Below are positions 36,463 through 45,524 of a stretch of 64,000 bases of DNA, one piece after another; position 1 is the stretch's first letter, and each line of letters begins with the position of its first letter. Source of the DNA: Deltaproteobacteria bacterium (lineage in GTDB: Bacteria; Myxococcota_A; UBA796; CAJQPC01); assembly GCA_016717595.1 (NCBI GenBank), contig JADKFE010000007.1:1-64000 (forward strand), read 5' to 3'. The position numbers were made by a program, and so were the translations under genes. The notes beneath the pieces are model-generated. The model made no database searches and was not told the origin of the DNA. It worked only from the letters and a program-made list of their open reading frames with translations.

Positions 36463-37941
36463 TTACAAGTCTCCTTCCTCATCGTAGGAGCCGCCGGTCG
36501 CGGCCTTGCCCATGAGCCGGATGGTGACGCCGAGCTCCAGGCCCGCGCCGATGGGGGAGGGGTCGGTGGGGGTGACCTTATCAGCCAAGCCGCCAACCCC
36601 GGCGCTGTAGGTCTCGGTGAGCTGCCCGGCGACGAGCACGCTCACGGGCACCAAGGCGTAGAAGTCGACCCGCTCGGTGACGCTGGCCTCCACGCCGCCG
36701 ATGACCTCCGCCATGGCCTGCCACGGCCCGGAGAAGATCGGCATGTGCGACGGCGGGATGAGGTAGCTGTCGAGGCCGGGGCCTCGGGCCAACATCACGC
36801 CGGCGCCCGCCACGGGGCGCACCGTCGAGGTGGGCCGGGGCACCCAGTACGCCCGGGCGCCGCCCCAGGCGTTGATCGCCCCGTAGCTCTCGGCCTCATC
36901 CGCGAGGTTGGGGGTGCCGACGATCTCCTGGGTGATCGCCGCGCTGAACCGCCCGGTGCTCATGCCGCCGCCGACGGAGACCTCAACCGTAGGGGTGAGC
37001 CCGAAGCCGATCCAGCCGCCGGCCTCGATCCCCGTGCCGCCCACCCGGGCCTGGTAGGCGTAGGTCTCGACGATCTCCAGAGAGGACGGGTCGAGCGCGT
37101 AGCGGCCGTCGTAAACCGTGGACCAGGCCCCCCGCGACACACCCACGGCGGGGCGGATGAGGAGCTGAAAGCGGCGCCCGGCGGAGAGCTTGTTCCAGGC
37201 CGAGAGCGGCAGGCCGGAGTTCTTGAAGCGCAGGTACTCGCCCGGGGTCATGCCGAGCTGCTCCCAGGGCTTTGAGCCGTCGGTGTTCATGTCCGACGCG
37301 AGGTCGTCCATGGTGTACTCGGTCTCTTCAAGCGTGCGGTCTTCGCGGCCGCCGATCACCGCGCCGCCGAGCTCTTCAGAGAGCCGCGCGAGCTGGGCGG
37401 CGACGGCGTCTTTGTCGATCTCGACGGTGTCCGTGGCCGTGCCGCCGAGATCACGGATGTCCTCCTCAAGCCCGCTCTCGCCGTCGATCACCGACCGAAG
37501 CAGCGCGGCGACGTCTTCAGCGAGCTGCTGCTCGTCGCCGAGGCCGAGGTCGATGGTGAAGCTCACGGCCTCCCGGGCCTCGCCGACGTCCAAGATCACG
37601 AGGTCGATCTTGTGGGCCTGACCGTAGCTCTCCAGCGTCCCGGCGATGGCGTACTCGGCCTCGGCGGCGTCACCCACCAAGAACGCGCAGCCGATGCTCT
37701 GGCCGGGCGGGCAGCTCGCGAGGTACTTCGCCGCGGTCATCTCGCCGACGCGGGGGGCGCCATCGACGTCGATCACCCGCAGGTCAGCCTCTTGGGCGAG
37801 GCGCTCGGTGAGGTAGGTGGTGACCAGAGCGGCCATGCCGACGCTGTCGTCGTTGGTGGGCTGGAGGTCGGCCACGAACACCGGCGTCTCTGCGGATGCG
37901 ACGTTCGCGGAGAGCAGCAGCAGGGAGAGCAGAGAGATCAC
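36463..37941 (-). CDS. Envelope protein with TolB/FlgO-like N-terminus and beta-rich C-terminus
   Basis: 492 residues. Signal peptide (MISLLSLLLLSANVASA), then a domain whose start (VFVADLQPTNDDSVGMAALV, TYLTERLAQEADLRVIDVD) looks like bacterial proteins that assemble a 'TolB-like amino-terminal' fold and bind lipoproteins or peptidoglycan. The C-terminal 280 residues are rich in amphipathic strands with aromatic girdles (FQLLIRPAVGVSRG, RAYWVPRPTSTVRPVAGAGV) and end LELGVTIRLMG, suggesting an outer-membrane barrel. GTG 37941 start. Probably forms a unit with the MMPL exporter. No close family recognised. Confidence 0.6.
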   Translation of the reverse strand: MISLLSLLLLSANVASAETPVFVADLQPTNDDSVGMAALVTTYLTERLAQEADLRVIDVDGAPRVGEMTAAKYLASCPPGQSIGCAFLVGDAAEAEYAIAGTLESYGQAHKIDLVILDVGEAREAVSFTIDLGLGDEQQLAEDVAALLRSVIDGESGLEEDIRDLGGTATDTVEIDKDAVAAQLARLSEELGGAVIGGREDRTLEETEYTMDDLASDMNTDGSKPWEQLGMTPGEYLRFKNSGLPLSAWNKLSAGRRFQLLIRPAVGVSRGAWSTVYDGRYALDPSSLEIVETYAYQARVGGTGIEAGGWIGFGLTPTVEVSVGGGMSTGRFSAAITQEIVGTPNLADEAESYGAINAWGGARAYWVPRPTSTVRPVAGAGVMLARGPGLDSYLIPPSHMPIFSGPWQAMAEVIGGVEASVTERVDFYALVPVSVLVAGQLTETYSAGVGGLADKVTPTDPSPIGAGLELGVTIRLMGKAATGGSYDEEGDL

Positions 37942-38034
37942 GAGGTCAGCTCCGACGCGAGGGGGCGAGCCGCGTATTGTAGACAGGCGCGGCGCCCAAA
38001 GGGAAGCCCCCTCACGCGAGATGTCAACGGACGG

Positions 38035-39648
38035 TCAAGCGCGCACCCGACGGCGCTGGGGCGCGCGAAGGTGCTCCTCGTCTTCATCCTCGGGCACGAC
38101 GGGGGCCTCCAGCACGGCGAGCACCTCCAGATGCGCCGTGTTGGGGAACATGTCGTAGGGGCGAATGTGGGTGACCCGCCAACCATCGGCCTGGAAGCTG
38201 CGTAGATCCCGGGCCAAGGCCGTGGGGTTGCAGCTCAGGTAAAGAACCCGGCGCGGGCGCAGGTTTCGGATCGCCTCGGCGACGCCGTCCTCTAGGCCAC
38301 GGCGCGCGGGGTTGACCAGCACCACGGGGCGACGACCGGCGAGGCGCGACGCCAGGGCGGGGGCGGCCTCGGCGACCTCGGCGGCGATGAACTCCGCGGG
38401 GATGTGCTCGACCTGGGCGCTCTCTTTGGCGCGTCGCACCGCGCCCTCGTTGGACTCCACCCCCAAGGCCCAGCCGGCCGCCTTCGCCATGACCAGGGTG
38501 AAGCCGCCCACGCCGCAGTAGAGATCCACCACCGGCACGCCGGGCTTGATCTGGGCGAGCTGCACAAGATCCCGGGCGATGAGGTTCGCGACGGCGGGGT
38601 TGGTCTGGTAGAAGTCGCCGGGGCCGACGCGCAGGTTGACGCCGTGCAGGCGCTCGGGGATCGTCCAGCCGCCCAAGAGGTTCGTGGTGCCCACGAGGCC
38701 CTGGCCGTCACGGCCGAAGATGCCGTTGCCCGGCCCCTCGTTGAGGTGCAGGTGGATGCCCGTGACCGCGGCGTGCTCGCCGGAGAGCGCCTCAGCCCAG
38801 CGGCCGATGCCCGGGGACGAGCGCCCAGCGACGAGGGTGACGAGCACCTCGCCGGTGACTGAAGACTGCCGGGCGATCATCCAGCGCACGACGCCTTGGC
38901 CGTCGTCAGACCAGGGGCGCAGGTCGTGGTCGATGGCGAGGTACGCCATCTTCTTCATCACCTCACGGAGCACCGGGGTGATCACGAGGCACTCGGGGAT
39001 GGGCACGACGGAGCGGGTGCCGCGGCTGGGGGCGCCGAAGCGGGGGTGGCCGTGGTCGGACCAGCCGGCCATGACCTTCACGACGTGGCGAAAGCCCGCC
39101 GCGCCCATGGGCGAGGCGACGATGGGCTCAACCACGCCCTCGTCGAGCTCTAAGCCTTGGGTCTTGAAGGTGTCGCGCAAAAGCGCGCGGCGGGCGCGAT
39201 CTTGGCCCTCGCCGTTGAGGTGCATCAAGGGGCAGCCGCCGCAGAGGTCGTAGCGGTCGCAGGGGGGCTGAACCCGCACGGGGTGGGGGCTGCGGGCCTC
39301 GACCCAGCGGGCGCGGCCTTGGTTCATGCCCTCGTGCTGCAGACGCACCAGCGACTTCTCGCCGGGGATGCCCGCCCAGACCAGCAGAGGTTTGTCACCA
39401 AAGACGATGGCCTCGCCGCGGGTGGTCCAGGCGTCGGGGGTGACGGTGAGCAGCTCGCGGGGGCCCTGCTGGGGACGGCTCTGGGGCCAGTTGGGGCGAG
39501 GAGGGCCGCGGCGCGGGGGGCTGGGGGGCATTGCGGGAGCGCTCCGGGGAAGATCCGCGCCCTTAACCTGATGGGCCGCCTGCGCCCCCTCGGGCTGTGG
39601 TGTCGGGGGAAGGCCAAGGATCTTCTTAAAGGATCTTTTTGAGGTCAT
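38035..39648 (-). CDS. rlmD: RlmD/RumA-type rRNA (uracil-5-)-methyltransferase
   Basis: SAM-dependent m5U methyltransferase family. In E. coli RlmD modifies U1939 of 23S rRNA. 537 residues. The [4Fe-4S] ligands C130, C136 and C139 are in PPCDRYDLCGGCPL, with a later one in PECLVITP. The SAM fold has VVDLYCGVGGFTL, NPARRGLED, and the catalytic Cys in LYLSCNPTALARDL. The C-terminus carries PYDMFPNTAHLE. There is a Pro-rich extension of about 60 residues before the TRAM-like start. ATG 39648 is chosen, with TTG 39678 as an alternative. Assignment between RlmD and sister enzymes is not certain. Confidence 0.8.
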   Translation of the reverse strand: MTSKRSFKKILGLPPTPQPEGAQAAHQVKGADLPRSAPAMPPSPPRRGPPRPNWPQSRPQQGPRELLTVTPDAWTTRGEAIVFGDKPLLVWAGIPGEKSLVRLQHEGMNQGRARWVEARSPHPVRVQPPCDRYDLCGGCPLMHLNGEGQDRARRALLRDTFKTQGLELDEGVVEPIVASPMGAAGFRHVVKVMAGWSDHGHPRFGAPSRGTRSVVPIPECLVITPVLREVMKKMAYLAIDHDLRPWSDDGQGVVRWMIARQSSVTGEVLVTLVAGRSSPGIGRWAEALSGEHAAVTGIHLHLNEGPGNGIFGRDGQGLVGTTNLLGGWTIPERLHGVNLRVGPGDFYQTNPAVANLIARDLVQLAQIKPGVPVVDLYCGVGGFTLVMAKAAGWALGVESNEGAVRRAKESAQVEHIPAEFIAAEVAEAAPALASRLAGRRPVVLVNPARRGLEDGVAEAIRNLRPRRVLYLSCNPTALARDLRSFQADGWRVTHIRPYDMFPNTAHLEVLAVLEAPVVPEDEDEEHLRAPQRRRVRA

Positions 39649-39819
39649 CTCTTGACATAGCAAGAGAAACGGGATCAAGGTGTATTCACGATCCCCTCCC
39701 CGGGCGCTCCCCGCGCTTGGTTCGGGGCCGCTGATGTGCCCCCCACGTCACGCGCGCCCCGCTCGCTCCGCCGCTTGGCTCACGCCTCCTCCCTTCCCCC
39801 TCCCGACCCAGACGAAGCC

Positions 39820-40671
39820 ATGTACAACGAGCCTGTCCTCTTCGACGACCATCCCCGCGGCTCTGACTCCCAGGGCCTCCGTGAGATCGCCGACGCTCTG
39901 GAGGAGCGTGGCATCGACGCGCCCTCGGCGCTCTACGACGAGGCCTTAGAGCTGGCCAACGAAGGTCACCTCGGCCAAGCCCGCGACCGCCTGCGCATGT
40001 TGTTGTGCCTCGACCCCCACGACGGTCAGGCGCACCTCCTGCTCTCGAAGGTGATGGTGGCCCAAGGCCGCTTCGCCGACGCGCTCTCTCAGCTCGATCA
40101 GGCGGCGGCCTGCGGTGTGCGCGCCCCCCAAGAGCTGCGGGATCAGATCGAGGCCGGCCGCCAGGGTGAGCTGGGCGACAGCCAGGGTGAGCGAGTCGCC
40201 GCCCGCGCCAACGTCGAGCTCAAGACTCTGCGTGAGGAGGCCCGCCGCCTGCGCTCGGAGAACGCCTACCTGGAGCAGCTCACCTGGGATCTCACCCGCA
40301 AGGTGCGCCGCTGGACGGCCACCTCCGCGGTGATCGCGCTCACGGGCACCTTGCTCGTCGGCGTGACGCTGTTCGCCGGGAGCGGTGGCGCCGCCGCCAC
40401 CTCCACCACGAGCCTCGCGGACGCCGTCGGGGCTGAGGCCGCCGTCGCCGCCGGTGGGGTGGCCGCCGTCGAGAACGCCGCTGAGCCCGCCGCGCCCGTC
40501 GCCCCCAAAGGCCGCACCTATGTGGTGCAGAAGGGCGACACCTTGGGCAAGGTCGCCCAAGACGTCTACGGTCAGGCGTCTCGCTGGACCGACATCCGCG
40601 ACGCGAACAAGGCCGCCCTCAAGGGTGGCATCGCGCTCAAGGTCGGACAAGAGCTCGTCATCCCCGAGTAG
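39820..40671 (+). CDS. TPR-coiled coil-TM-LysM membrane protein
   Basis: 283 residues with a clear modular order. N-terminal TPR-like helices (ALYDEALELANEGHLGQARD, LSQLDQAAACG), a coiled coil (ELKTLREEARRLRSENAYLE), one TM helix (TSAVIALTGTLLVGVTLFAG), an Ala/Val-rich spacer, and a C-terminal LysM domain (TYVVQKGDTLGKVAQDVYG to LKVGQELVIPE). The likely topology is cytoplasmic TPR and periplasmic LysM, linking a cytoplasmic partner to peptidoglycan. Partner unknown. Divergent from rlmD. Confidence 0.75.
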   Translation: MYNEPVLFDDHPRGSDSQGLREIADALEERGIDAPSALYDEALELANEGHLGQARDRLRMLLCLDPHDGQAHLLLSKVMVAQGRFADALSQLDQAAACGVRAPQELRDQIEAGRQGELGDSQGERVAARANVELKTLREEARRLRSENAYLEQLTWDLTRKVRRWTATSAVIALTGTLLVGVTLFAGSGGAAATSTTSLADAVGAEAAVAAGGVAAVENAAEPAAPVAPKGRTYVVQKGDTLGKVAQDVYGQASRWTDIRDANKAALKGGIALKVGQELVIPE

Positions 40672-40757
40672 GGGGTGACGCCAAAGTGGAGGCGAGGAGC
40701 GACGGCCGCTCCCCTCCCCGCGTCGGAATCGCCCAGGTGCCAGGGCCCGACGTGATC

Positions 40758-40798
40758 CGCGGGGCCGATCTCGTCGAGAGGGCGGGGTCGGCCCCGCG
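40758..40798 (+). promoter_or_regulatory. 11-bp inverted repeat upstream of the LVIVD lipoprotein gene
   Basis: CGCGGGGCCGA and TCGGCCCCGCG are perfect inverted repeats separated by 19 bases. They lie between the LysM gene and the next start; a TATGAT element at 40827-40832 follows. Could be a terminator for the upstream gene or an operator/attenuator. Confidence 0.35.
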
Positions 40799-40860
40799 AT
40801 GTGCTTCAGCGCGCAGAAGCTTGGGCTATGATGGGCGGCCCCGCCCTCGGAGCCGACTGA

Positions 40861-41799
40861 ATGTCTCGCCTGGTCCTCGCCGCGCTGACGCTCTCCGCCG
40901 TGGCCTGCGCGCCCGAGCCCCACGCCTACCCCGCCCCCGACGCCCACCGCGCGCTCACCGGCCCCGGCGGCCCCCAGGTCAGCTTCCCCGCCGACGCGCT
41001 GTGGCAGGACTGCGCCCCGCTTCTGGGCGGCGAGAACGACGAGCAGCACCACAACCTCGTCGTGATGCGTGACGGCCTGCTCGTTCTGCCCTGGGCCCCT
41101 GAAGATGGCGGCGGCGGGCTGAGCTTCTACACCTTCGACGACCCCTGCGCGCCCACCCTCGTGGGCGAGGTCTGGGCCGACTTTATGCGGGAGTCCCACA
41201 CCTTGGCCTTCGGGGAGGTCAACGGCCGCACCTACCTCGCCGTGGACTACCATGAGTCCGAAGACGTGGGCGGCGTCGGCTTCTTTGACGTGACCGACCC
41301 CAGCGACCCGAAGTGGGTGAGCCAGCTCGCCCTGCCCGACTACCACTACCCCGACGCCTACTTCCGCGTGGTGCTCTCGACCTTCTGGCTCGGCGACACG
41401 CTCTACGCCGCGGGGGGGCTCAACGGCGTGTATGTGCTGGATGTCTCCGACCCGCTCAACCCCGCCCTCGTCGGTCAGCACACCGTCGTGGGGCACATGG
41501 TCGGCGCGGTGCATGTTGTGGGGGACGTGGCGATGGTGTCCTCCGCCGGGCTCTCCCGCACGATCCTCTACGACGTGTCTGAGCCCTGGACGCTGAGCCC
41601 CATCCCCGGCGGCGACTTTTACGTCTCCAGCGCTGACGAGGAGCTCAAAGACTACTACTTCGCCAGCCTCGCCGGAAAATACGGCCTCTTCGCCCGCAAG
41701 AGCGACGGCGGCGGCCCGATCATCTACGATCTCAGCGACCCCACCGCGCCCACCTTTGTGGGTGAGCCCCCACTGAAGGCGGCGACGGCGGCTATGTGA
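40861..41799 (+). CDS. LVIVD-repeat beta-propeller lipoprotein, N-terminal part (frameshifted)
   Basis: Lipobox SAVACAPEPH. The mature part contains LVIVD-type propeller blades: GVGFFDVTDPSDPKWVSQL, GVYVLDVSDPLNPALVGQH, PIIYDLSDPTAPTFVGEP. Such proteins are outer-surface lipoproteins of unknown function in myxobacteria-like genomes. Sense ends at a run of five C near 41768-41772. With one base changed, the sequence continues EGGDGGYVMRHEG into the next fragment. Confidence 0.75.
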   Translation: MSRLVLAALTLSAVACAPEPHAYPAPDAHRALTGPGGPQVSFPADALWQDCAPLLGGENDEQHHNLVVMRDGLLVLPWAPEDGGGGLSFYTFDDPCAPTLVGEVWADFMRESHTLAFGEVNGRTYLAVDYHESEDVGGVGFFDVTDPSDPKWVSQLALPDYHYPDAYFRVVLSTFWLGDTLYAAGGLNGVYVLDVSDPLNPALVGQHTVVGHMVGAVHVVGDVAMVSSAGLSRTILYDVSEPWTLSPIPGGDFYVSSADEELKDYYFASLAGKYGLFARKSDGGGPIIYDLSDPTAPTFVGEPPLKAATAAM

Positions 41800-42356
41800 T
41801 GCGCCACGAGGGTTTCCTCTTCCAAGGCGACAGCGACCGGGGCCTCGTGTACGACGCCAGCGACATGAGCGCGCCGACGCTCATCGGTGAGGTGGACATC
41901 GCCGGGGATCTCGACACGGTCACGCCCGTGGGCAACGTGCTCGTGGCGGCGGTGGACTCCAAGGCTGACGACGGGCGCTCAAGCGTCGTCTTCCCCTGGG
42001 CCGAGGCGCCAGACTCCCGGGGCCCGCGGCTAGAGTGGTTCCGCCCTCAAGACGGCGCCACCTTGGTGCCCACCACCACGGCCTTGGGCCTGAGCTTTGA
42101 TGAGATGATCGAGGGGATCACCGTGTTTGAGGGCTCGGTGCGGGTGTGGACCGTTGACGGTGAGGCCGTGCCGGGCAGGCTCTACACCCAGGAGAACCTC
42201 GTGAACTTTGTGCCCGACGCGCCCTGGGCTGAAGACACCACCTACGTCGTCGAGCTGCCCGCCGGGGGCGTGGCCGACGTGAGCGGCAACCGTGTGGCGG
42301 AGACGCTCCGCTGGACCTTCACCACCGGCCTTGAGCTGGAGACGCCGAGATGGTGA
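41796..42356 (+). CDS. C-terminal part of the LVIVD lipoprotein with Ig-like domain
   Basis: Carries the final propeller blade (GLVYDASDMSAPTLIGEVDI) and a bacterial Ig-like (Big_5/SbsA type) domain: FRPQDGATLVPTTTALGLSF, AEDTTYVVELPAGGVADVSG, LRWTFTTG. The coding frame begins upstream of 41796 at about 41770, so this is the C-terminal half of one ~498-residue protein rather than a gene of its own. Ends seven bases inside the start of the cytochrome gene. Confidence 0.7.
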   Translation: MMRHEGFLFQGDSDRGLVYDASDMSAPTLIGEVDIAGDLDTVTPVGNVLVAAVDSKADDGRSSVVFPWAEAPDSRGPRLEWFRPQDGATLVPTTTALGLSFDEMIEGITVFEGSVRVWTVDGEAVPGRLYTQENLVNFVPDAPWAEDTTYVVELPAGGVADVSGNRVAETLRWTFTTGLELETPRW

Positions 42357-44473
42357 GCCCATCGCTGCTCGTCCTGCTGGCGGCCTGCGGAGATCCCGTC
42401 ACCGAGGGCGGCGCGCTCTTCGCTGAAGGGGGAGACGACCGCCTCGCCTTCGTTGGGGAGCCCCTCACCTTGAGCGCGGAGGAGAGCCCCGGCGCCGTCG
42501 TCTACCACTGGACGTTTGACGGGGAGACGGCTGAAGGCGCCGAGGTAGACGTCACCTTCGACAGCCCAGGCCGCCGCCAGGTCTACCTGGAGGTGTTGGA
42601 CGCCGACGGCCGCGCTGAAGTGGACGTGCTCACCGTGAGCGTCGTGCGCCGCCCGCTGACCACGCCGCCCCGGGTGAGCGCCAGCCTCACGCCGTCTGAG
42701 GACGCCCAGTCCCTCTTCGTCGTGATGCCCGATCTGGACCACCTCGCCATCGTAGACCTCACGACACAGACCCTGCTCACCCAGCTCCCCACCTGCGACG
42801 ACCCCCGCTCGGTCTCCGCCGCCGAGGGCCTCATCGCCGTGGCCTGCGCCGGGGACGACGCCGTGCTGGTGCTCGACGCCGCGAGCCTGCGCCCTCTGTT
42901 CACCAAACGGCTGCCCTGGGGCGCGCGGCCCTTCGGTGTGGTCATCAGCCCATCGGCCATCTGGGTGAGCTTGCAGGGTGAAGGCGCCTTGGCGCGCATC
43001 TCGTTTGACGGCGCTGAGGTGGAGCTTCTGCCCGTAGGCCCGGATCTGCGCGGCTTAGGCTGGTCCGAGGGCGTGTTGTGGGTGAGCCGCCACCGCAGCG
43101 CCCCCGACGCCGGGCAGCTCTGGCGTGTGGACGAGGCCACCCGGCAGATCACCCCCTTCTCCCTGGCGTTTGACCCCGGCCCCGACAGCGACACCGACAG
43201 CGGCGGCGTGGTGACCTGGCTCCAGCGTGTGGCCATCGCCCCCGACGGCCAGACGGCGGCCTGGGGCGGCCTCAAGGCCAACGTGGCGCGTGGCCTCTAC
43301 CTGCGCGGCGAGGCCCTGACCTTTGAGACGACGGCGCGGGCGGCCCTGCGGGTGACCCAGCTCCAAGACGGCGAGGAGCTCGGCGGCCCCCGCTTCGACA
43401 ACCGTGATCTCATCGTGGCGGCGGCGTACAGCCCCTTCGGCGACGTGCTGTGGGCGGCGAGCCTCGGCGCGGGCATCATCGACGCCTTGGACCCCTTCAC
43501 CTTTGAGCGCCTCGGCGGCGTGCAAGGCGTAGATCCCGGCGTAGACGGCCTCTGGCTCGACGGCCAGGGCGGGCTGTGGGTCAGCTCACCGCTCACCCGG
43601 TCCATTCAGCGGTTTGAGGTCTCGGAGCTGAGCGACACGACGGCGGATCCCACACGAATCGACCTTCGCGGCGGCCTGCCCGAGCCGCTCACCGAGGCGG
43701 AGCTGCGCGGCGCGTGGTTGTTCCACGCCGCCGGAGACCGCCGGGTGAGCCTCGACGCGTACCTCTCCTGCGCCTCCTGCCACCTCGACGGCGACACCGA
43801 CGCGCAGACCTGGGACTTCACCGACCGCGGTGAGGGCCTACGCGACACGATCCCGCTCTACGGCTTGGACCCCACGGCGCCGATTCATTGGTCGGGCAAC
43901 TTCGACGAGGTCCACGACTTCGAGAACGACCTGCGCGGCCCGATGGGCGGCGAGGGCCTGCTCGACGATGACGAGTTCGCCGAGTGCTCCGACGCCTTGG
44001 GCGCCCCAAAAGCCGGCCGATCCGAGGACTTAGACGCCTTGGCGGCCTATGTGCTGAGCCTCACAACTGCGCCGCGCAGCCCGGCTCGTTTGGATGACGG
44101 GACGCTCACCGAGGCCGCCCTTCGAGGCGAGGTCTTGTTCTCCTCCGACACCTTGGGCTGCGTGGCCTGCCACCCGCCGCCGACCTACACGATCTCCGCG
44201 TGGCTGAGCCCCGGGGAGCCGCTGTTGGTGGACGTCGGCACCTTGACCGAGGCCAGCGGCCAGCGGCGCGGGGCGCCCTTGACCGGCCTGGACGTGCCGA
44301 GCCTTCGGGGCCTGCACCACAGCGCGCCGTACCTGCACGATGGCCGGGCGGCGAGCCTGGTTGAGGTGCTCGGCGCCGAGAACGCCGAAGACCTGCACGG
44401 GGTGACCTCGACGCTCAGCGAGGGGGGGGGGGGGGCGGCGAGGAGGCGGGGGGGCAGGGACGGGGGGGCCTGA
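42350..44473 (+). CDS. Di-haem cytochrome c lipoprotein with beta-propeller
   Basis: 707 residues as read. Lipobox VLLAACGDP, then a PKD-like domain (AVVYHWTFDGETAEGAEVDV), then a YncE/lactonase-like beta-propeller (LFVVMPDLDHLAIVDLTTQ). The C-terminal di-haem peroxidase-like part has two CxxCH sites, CASCH and CVACH, and the axial-ligand region VPSLRGLHHSAPYLHDGRA. Electron transfer or peroxidase-like activity outside the cytoplasm is inferred. The final residues after VTSTLSE are Gly/Arg from a 14-G run, so the true C-terminus is disturbed. Overlaps the LVIVD gene by seven bases, so the two are coupled. Confidence 0.75.
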   Translation: MVSPSLLVLLAACGDPVTEGGALFAEGGDDRLAFVGEPLTLSAEESPGAVVYHWTFDGETAEGAEVDVTFDSPGRRQVYLEVLDADGRAEVDVLTVSVVRRPLTTPPRVSASLTPSEDAQSLFVVMPDLDHLAIVDLTTQTLLTQLPTCDDPRSVSAAEGLIAVACAGDDAVLVLDAASLRPLFTKRLPWGARPFGVVISPSAIWVSLQGEGALARISFDGAEVELLPVGPDLRGLGWSEGVLWVSRHRSAPDAGQLWRVDEATRQITPFSLAFDPGPDSDTDSGGVVTWLQRVAIAPDGQTAAWGGLKANVARGLYLRGEALTFETTARAALRVTQLQDGEELGGPRFDNRDLIVAAAYSPFGDVLWAASLGAGIIDALDPFTFERLGGVQGVDPGVDGLWLDGQGGLWVSSPLTRSIQRFEVSELSDTTADPTRIDLRGGLPEPLTEAELRGAWLFHAAGDRRVSLDAYLSCASCHLDGDTDAQTWDFTDRGEGLRDTIPLYGLDPTAPIHWSGNFDEVHDFENDLRGPMGGEGLLDDDEFAECSDALGAPKAGRSEDLDALAAYVLSLTTAPRSPARLDDGTLTEAALRGEVLFSSDTLGCVACHPPPTYTISAWLSPGEPLLVDVGTLTEASGQRRGAPLTGLDVPSLRGLHHSAPYLHDGRAASLVEVLGAENAEDLHGVTSTLSEGGGGAARRRGGRDGGA

Positions 44474-45500
44474 CCAGGCCGAGGCTGCGTCGATGTTCAC
44501 GACCCTGTGTCGATTTCTCACACCGACCCCCCCCCGGGGCGATTGACCCCCTAAACCCCCCACCCAGCACCGACGCCACCCGGCTGATCACCTCGACCAC
44601 CTTGGCGCTCGCCGCCACGCGGTCGGCCTGGACGTTCTCGCGGAGCTGCTGCGGCGTTCGCGCCCCGGCGATCACGGCGGTCACGCCCGGCTGCGCGATG
44701 GCCCAGCCGATCGCCACGGCGCTCGTCGGCACACCCACCCGGGCGGCGATCCGGCCTAGCTCGGCGGTGAGGCTCTGGGCGTGGCGCAGGCGATGGCCTT
44801 GGAACCGCTCATCCCAAGAGCGCTGGTCATCGTCCCCAAAACGAGGGTTGCCGGTGTATTTCCCGCTGAGCAGGCCCCGGCAGAGGGGCTCATACGCCAG
44901 CACGCCCAGGCCCGAGGCGGCGCTCAACAGCGGCCCCTCCAGCTCACGGCGCAGCAAGGAGTAGGGCGTCTGAAGGCTCACGATCGGCGCGAGCGCCCGA
45001 GCCTCGGCGAGCGCCTCGGGGCCGTAGTTGCACAGGCCGAAGTGCTGGATCTTGCCCTGCGTTTGCAGCGTCGTGAGGGCGCCGAGGGTCTCCGCCAAGG
45101 GGGTGCCCCGCTCACAAGGCCAATGAACCTGGAGGAGCGGGATCGTCTCAAGGCCCAGGCGGGTGAGGCTGGCCTCGGCGTCCTCGACGATGTGGGCCGG
45201 GCTGAGGTCGCTCTCGGCGTGGCCGCGTGAGCCTCGCCAGCGCACGCCCACCTTGGTGGCGACGATGACGTCCTTGAGGCGCGGCCCGAAGGCCCGGCGC
45301 AGGAGCGTGTCGGCGTGGCCCTCGCCGTAGAGCGGCGCGGTGTCGAACCAGTTGACGCCCAGGTCCACGGCGGCCTGCAGGGTGGCGACGGCGTCCTCGT
45401 CGGGGCGGGGCGGCCCCCAATATTTGCCGCCCATCGCCCACAGGCCGAGGCCGAGCACGCTCAGGGAGAGGTCGGTGCCGGGGAGAGGTCGTCGCCGCAT
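44415..45500 (-). CDS. Aldo/keto reductase
   Basis: NAD(P)H-dependent oxidoreductase, TIM-barrel AKR superfamily. Catalytic tetrad visible: Asp and Tyr in NWFDTAPLYGEG, Lys in VIVATKVG, His in LLQVHWP. Start MRRRPLPGTDLSLSVLGLGLW is typical. The cofactor-binding late part is GVTAVIAGARTPQQLRENV. Conserved sequence ends near 44590; what follows is Gly/Pro/Arg sequence from homopolymers. A one- or two-base change in a C run would end the protein at TAG 44551-44553, close to the normal AKR length (about 315 residues). Substrate unknown. The small acidic gene lies upstream on the same strand. Confidence 0.85.
   Translation of the reverse strand: MRRRPLPGTDLSLSVLGLGLWAMGGKYWGPPRPDEDAVATLQAAVDLGVNWFDTAPLYGEGHADTLLRRAFGPRLKDVIVATKVGVRWRGSRGHAESDLSPAHIVEDAEASLTRLGLETIPLLQVHWPCERGTPLAETLGALTTLQTQGKIQHFGLCNYGPEALAEARALAPIVSLQTPYSLLRRELEGPLLSAASGLGVLAYEPLCRGLLSGKYTGNPRFGDDDQRSWDERFQGHRLRHAQSLTAELGRIAARVGVPTSAVAIGWAIAQPGVTAVIAGARTPQQLRENVQADRVAASAKVVEVISRVASVLGGGFRGSIAPGGGRCEKSTQGREHRRSLGLVRPPRPCPPASSPPPPPPR
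44422..44535. repeat. G/C homopolymer cluster at a convergent junction
   Basis: Runs of 14 G (44422-44435), 7 G (44448-44454), 7 G (44462-44468) and 9 C (44527-44535) separate the ends of the cytochrome and aldo/keto reductase genes. Both genes run into it without a natural terminus. The lengths of such runs are error-prone; alternatively it is a G-quadruplex-forming 3' element. Confidence 0.6.
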
Positions 45501-45524
45501 CCCCGAGACCTATCCCGGGCGATC

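Noticed and set aside
37942..38034. sigma70 promoter (TTGACA near 38020 with TACAAT near 37980) for the envelope protein gene
   Set aside because: Spacing is about 40 bases, far too long; only a lone TACAAT remains.
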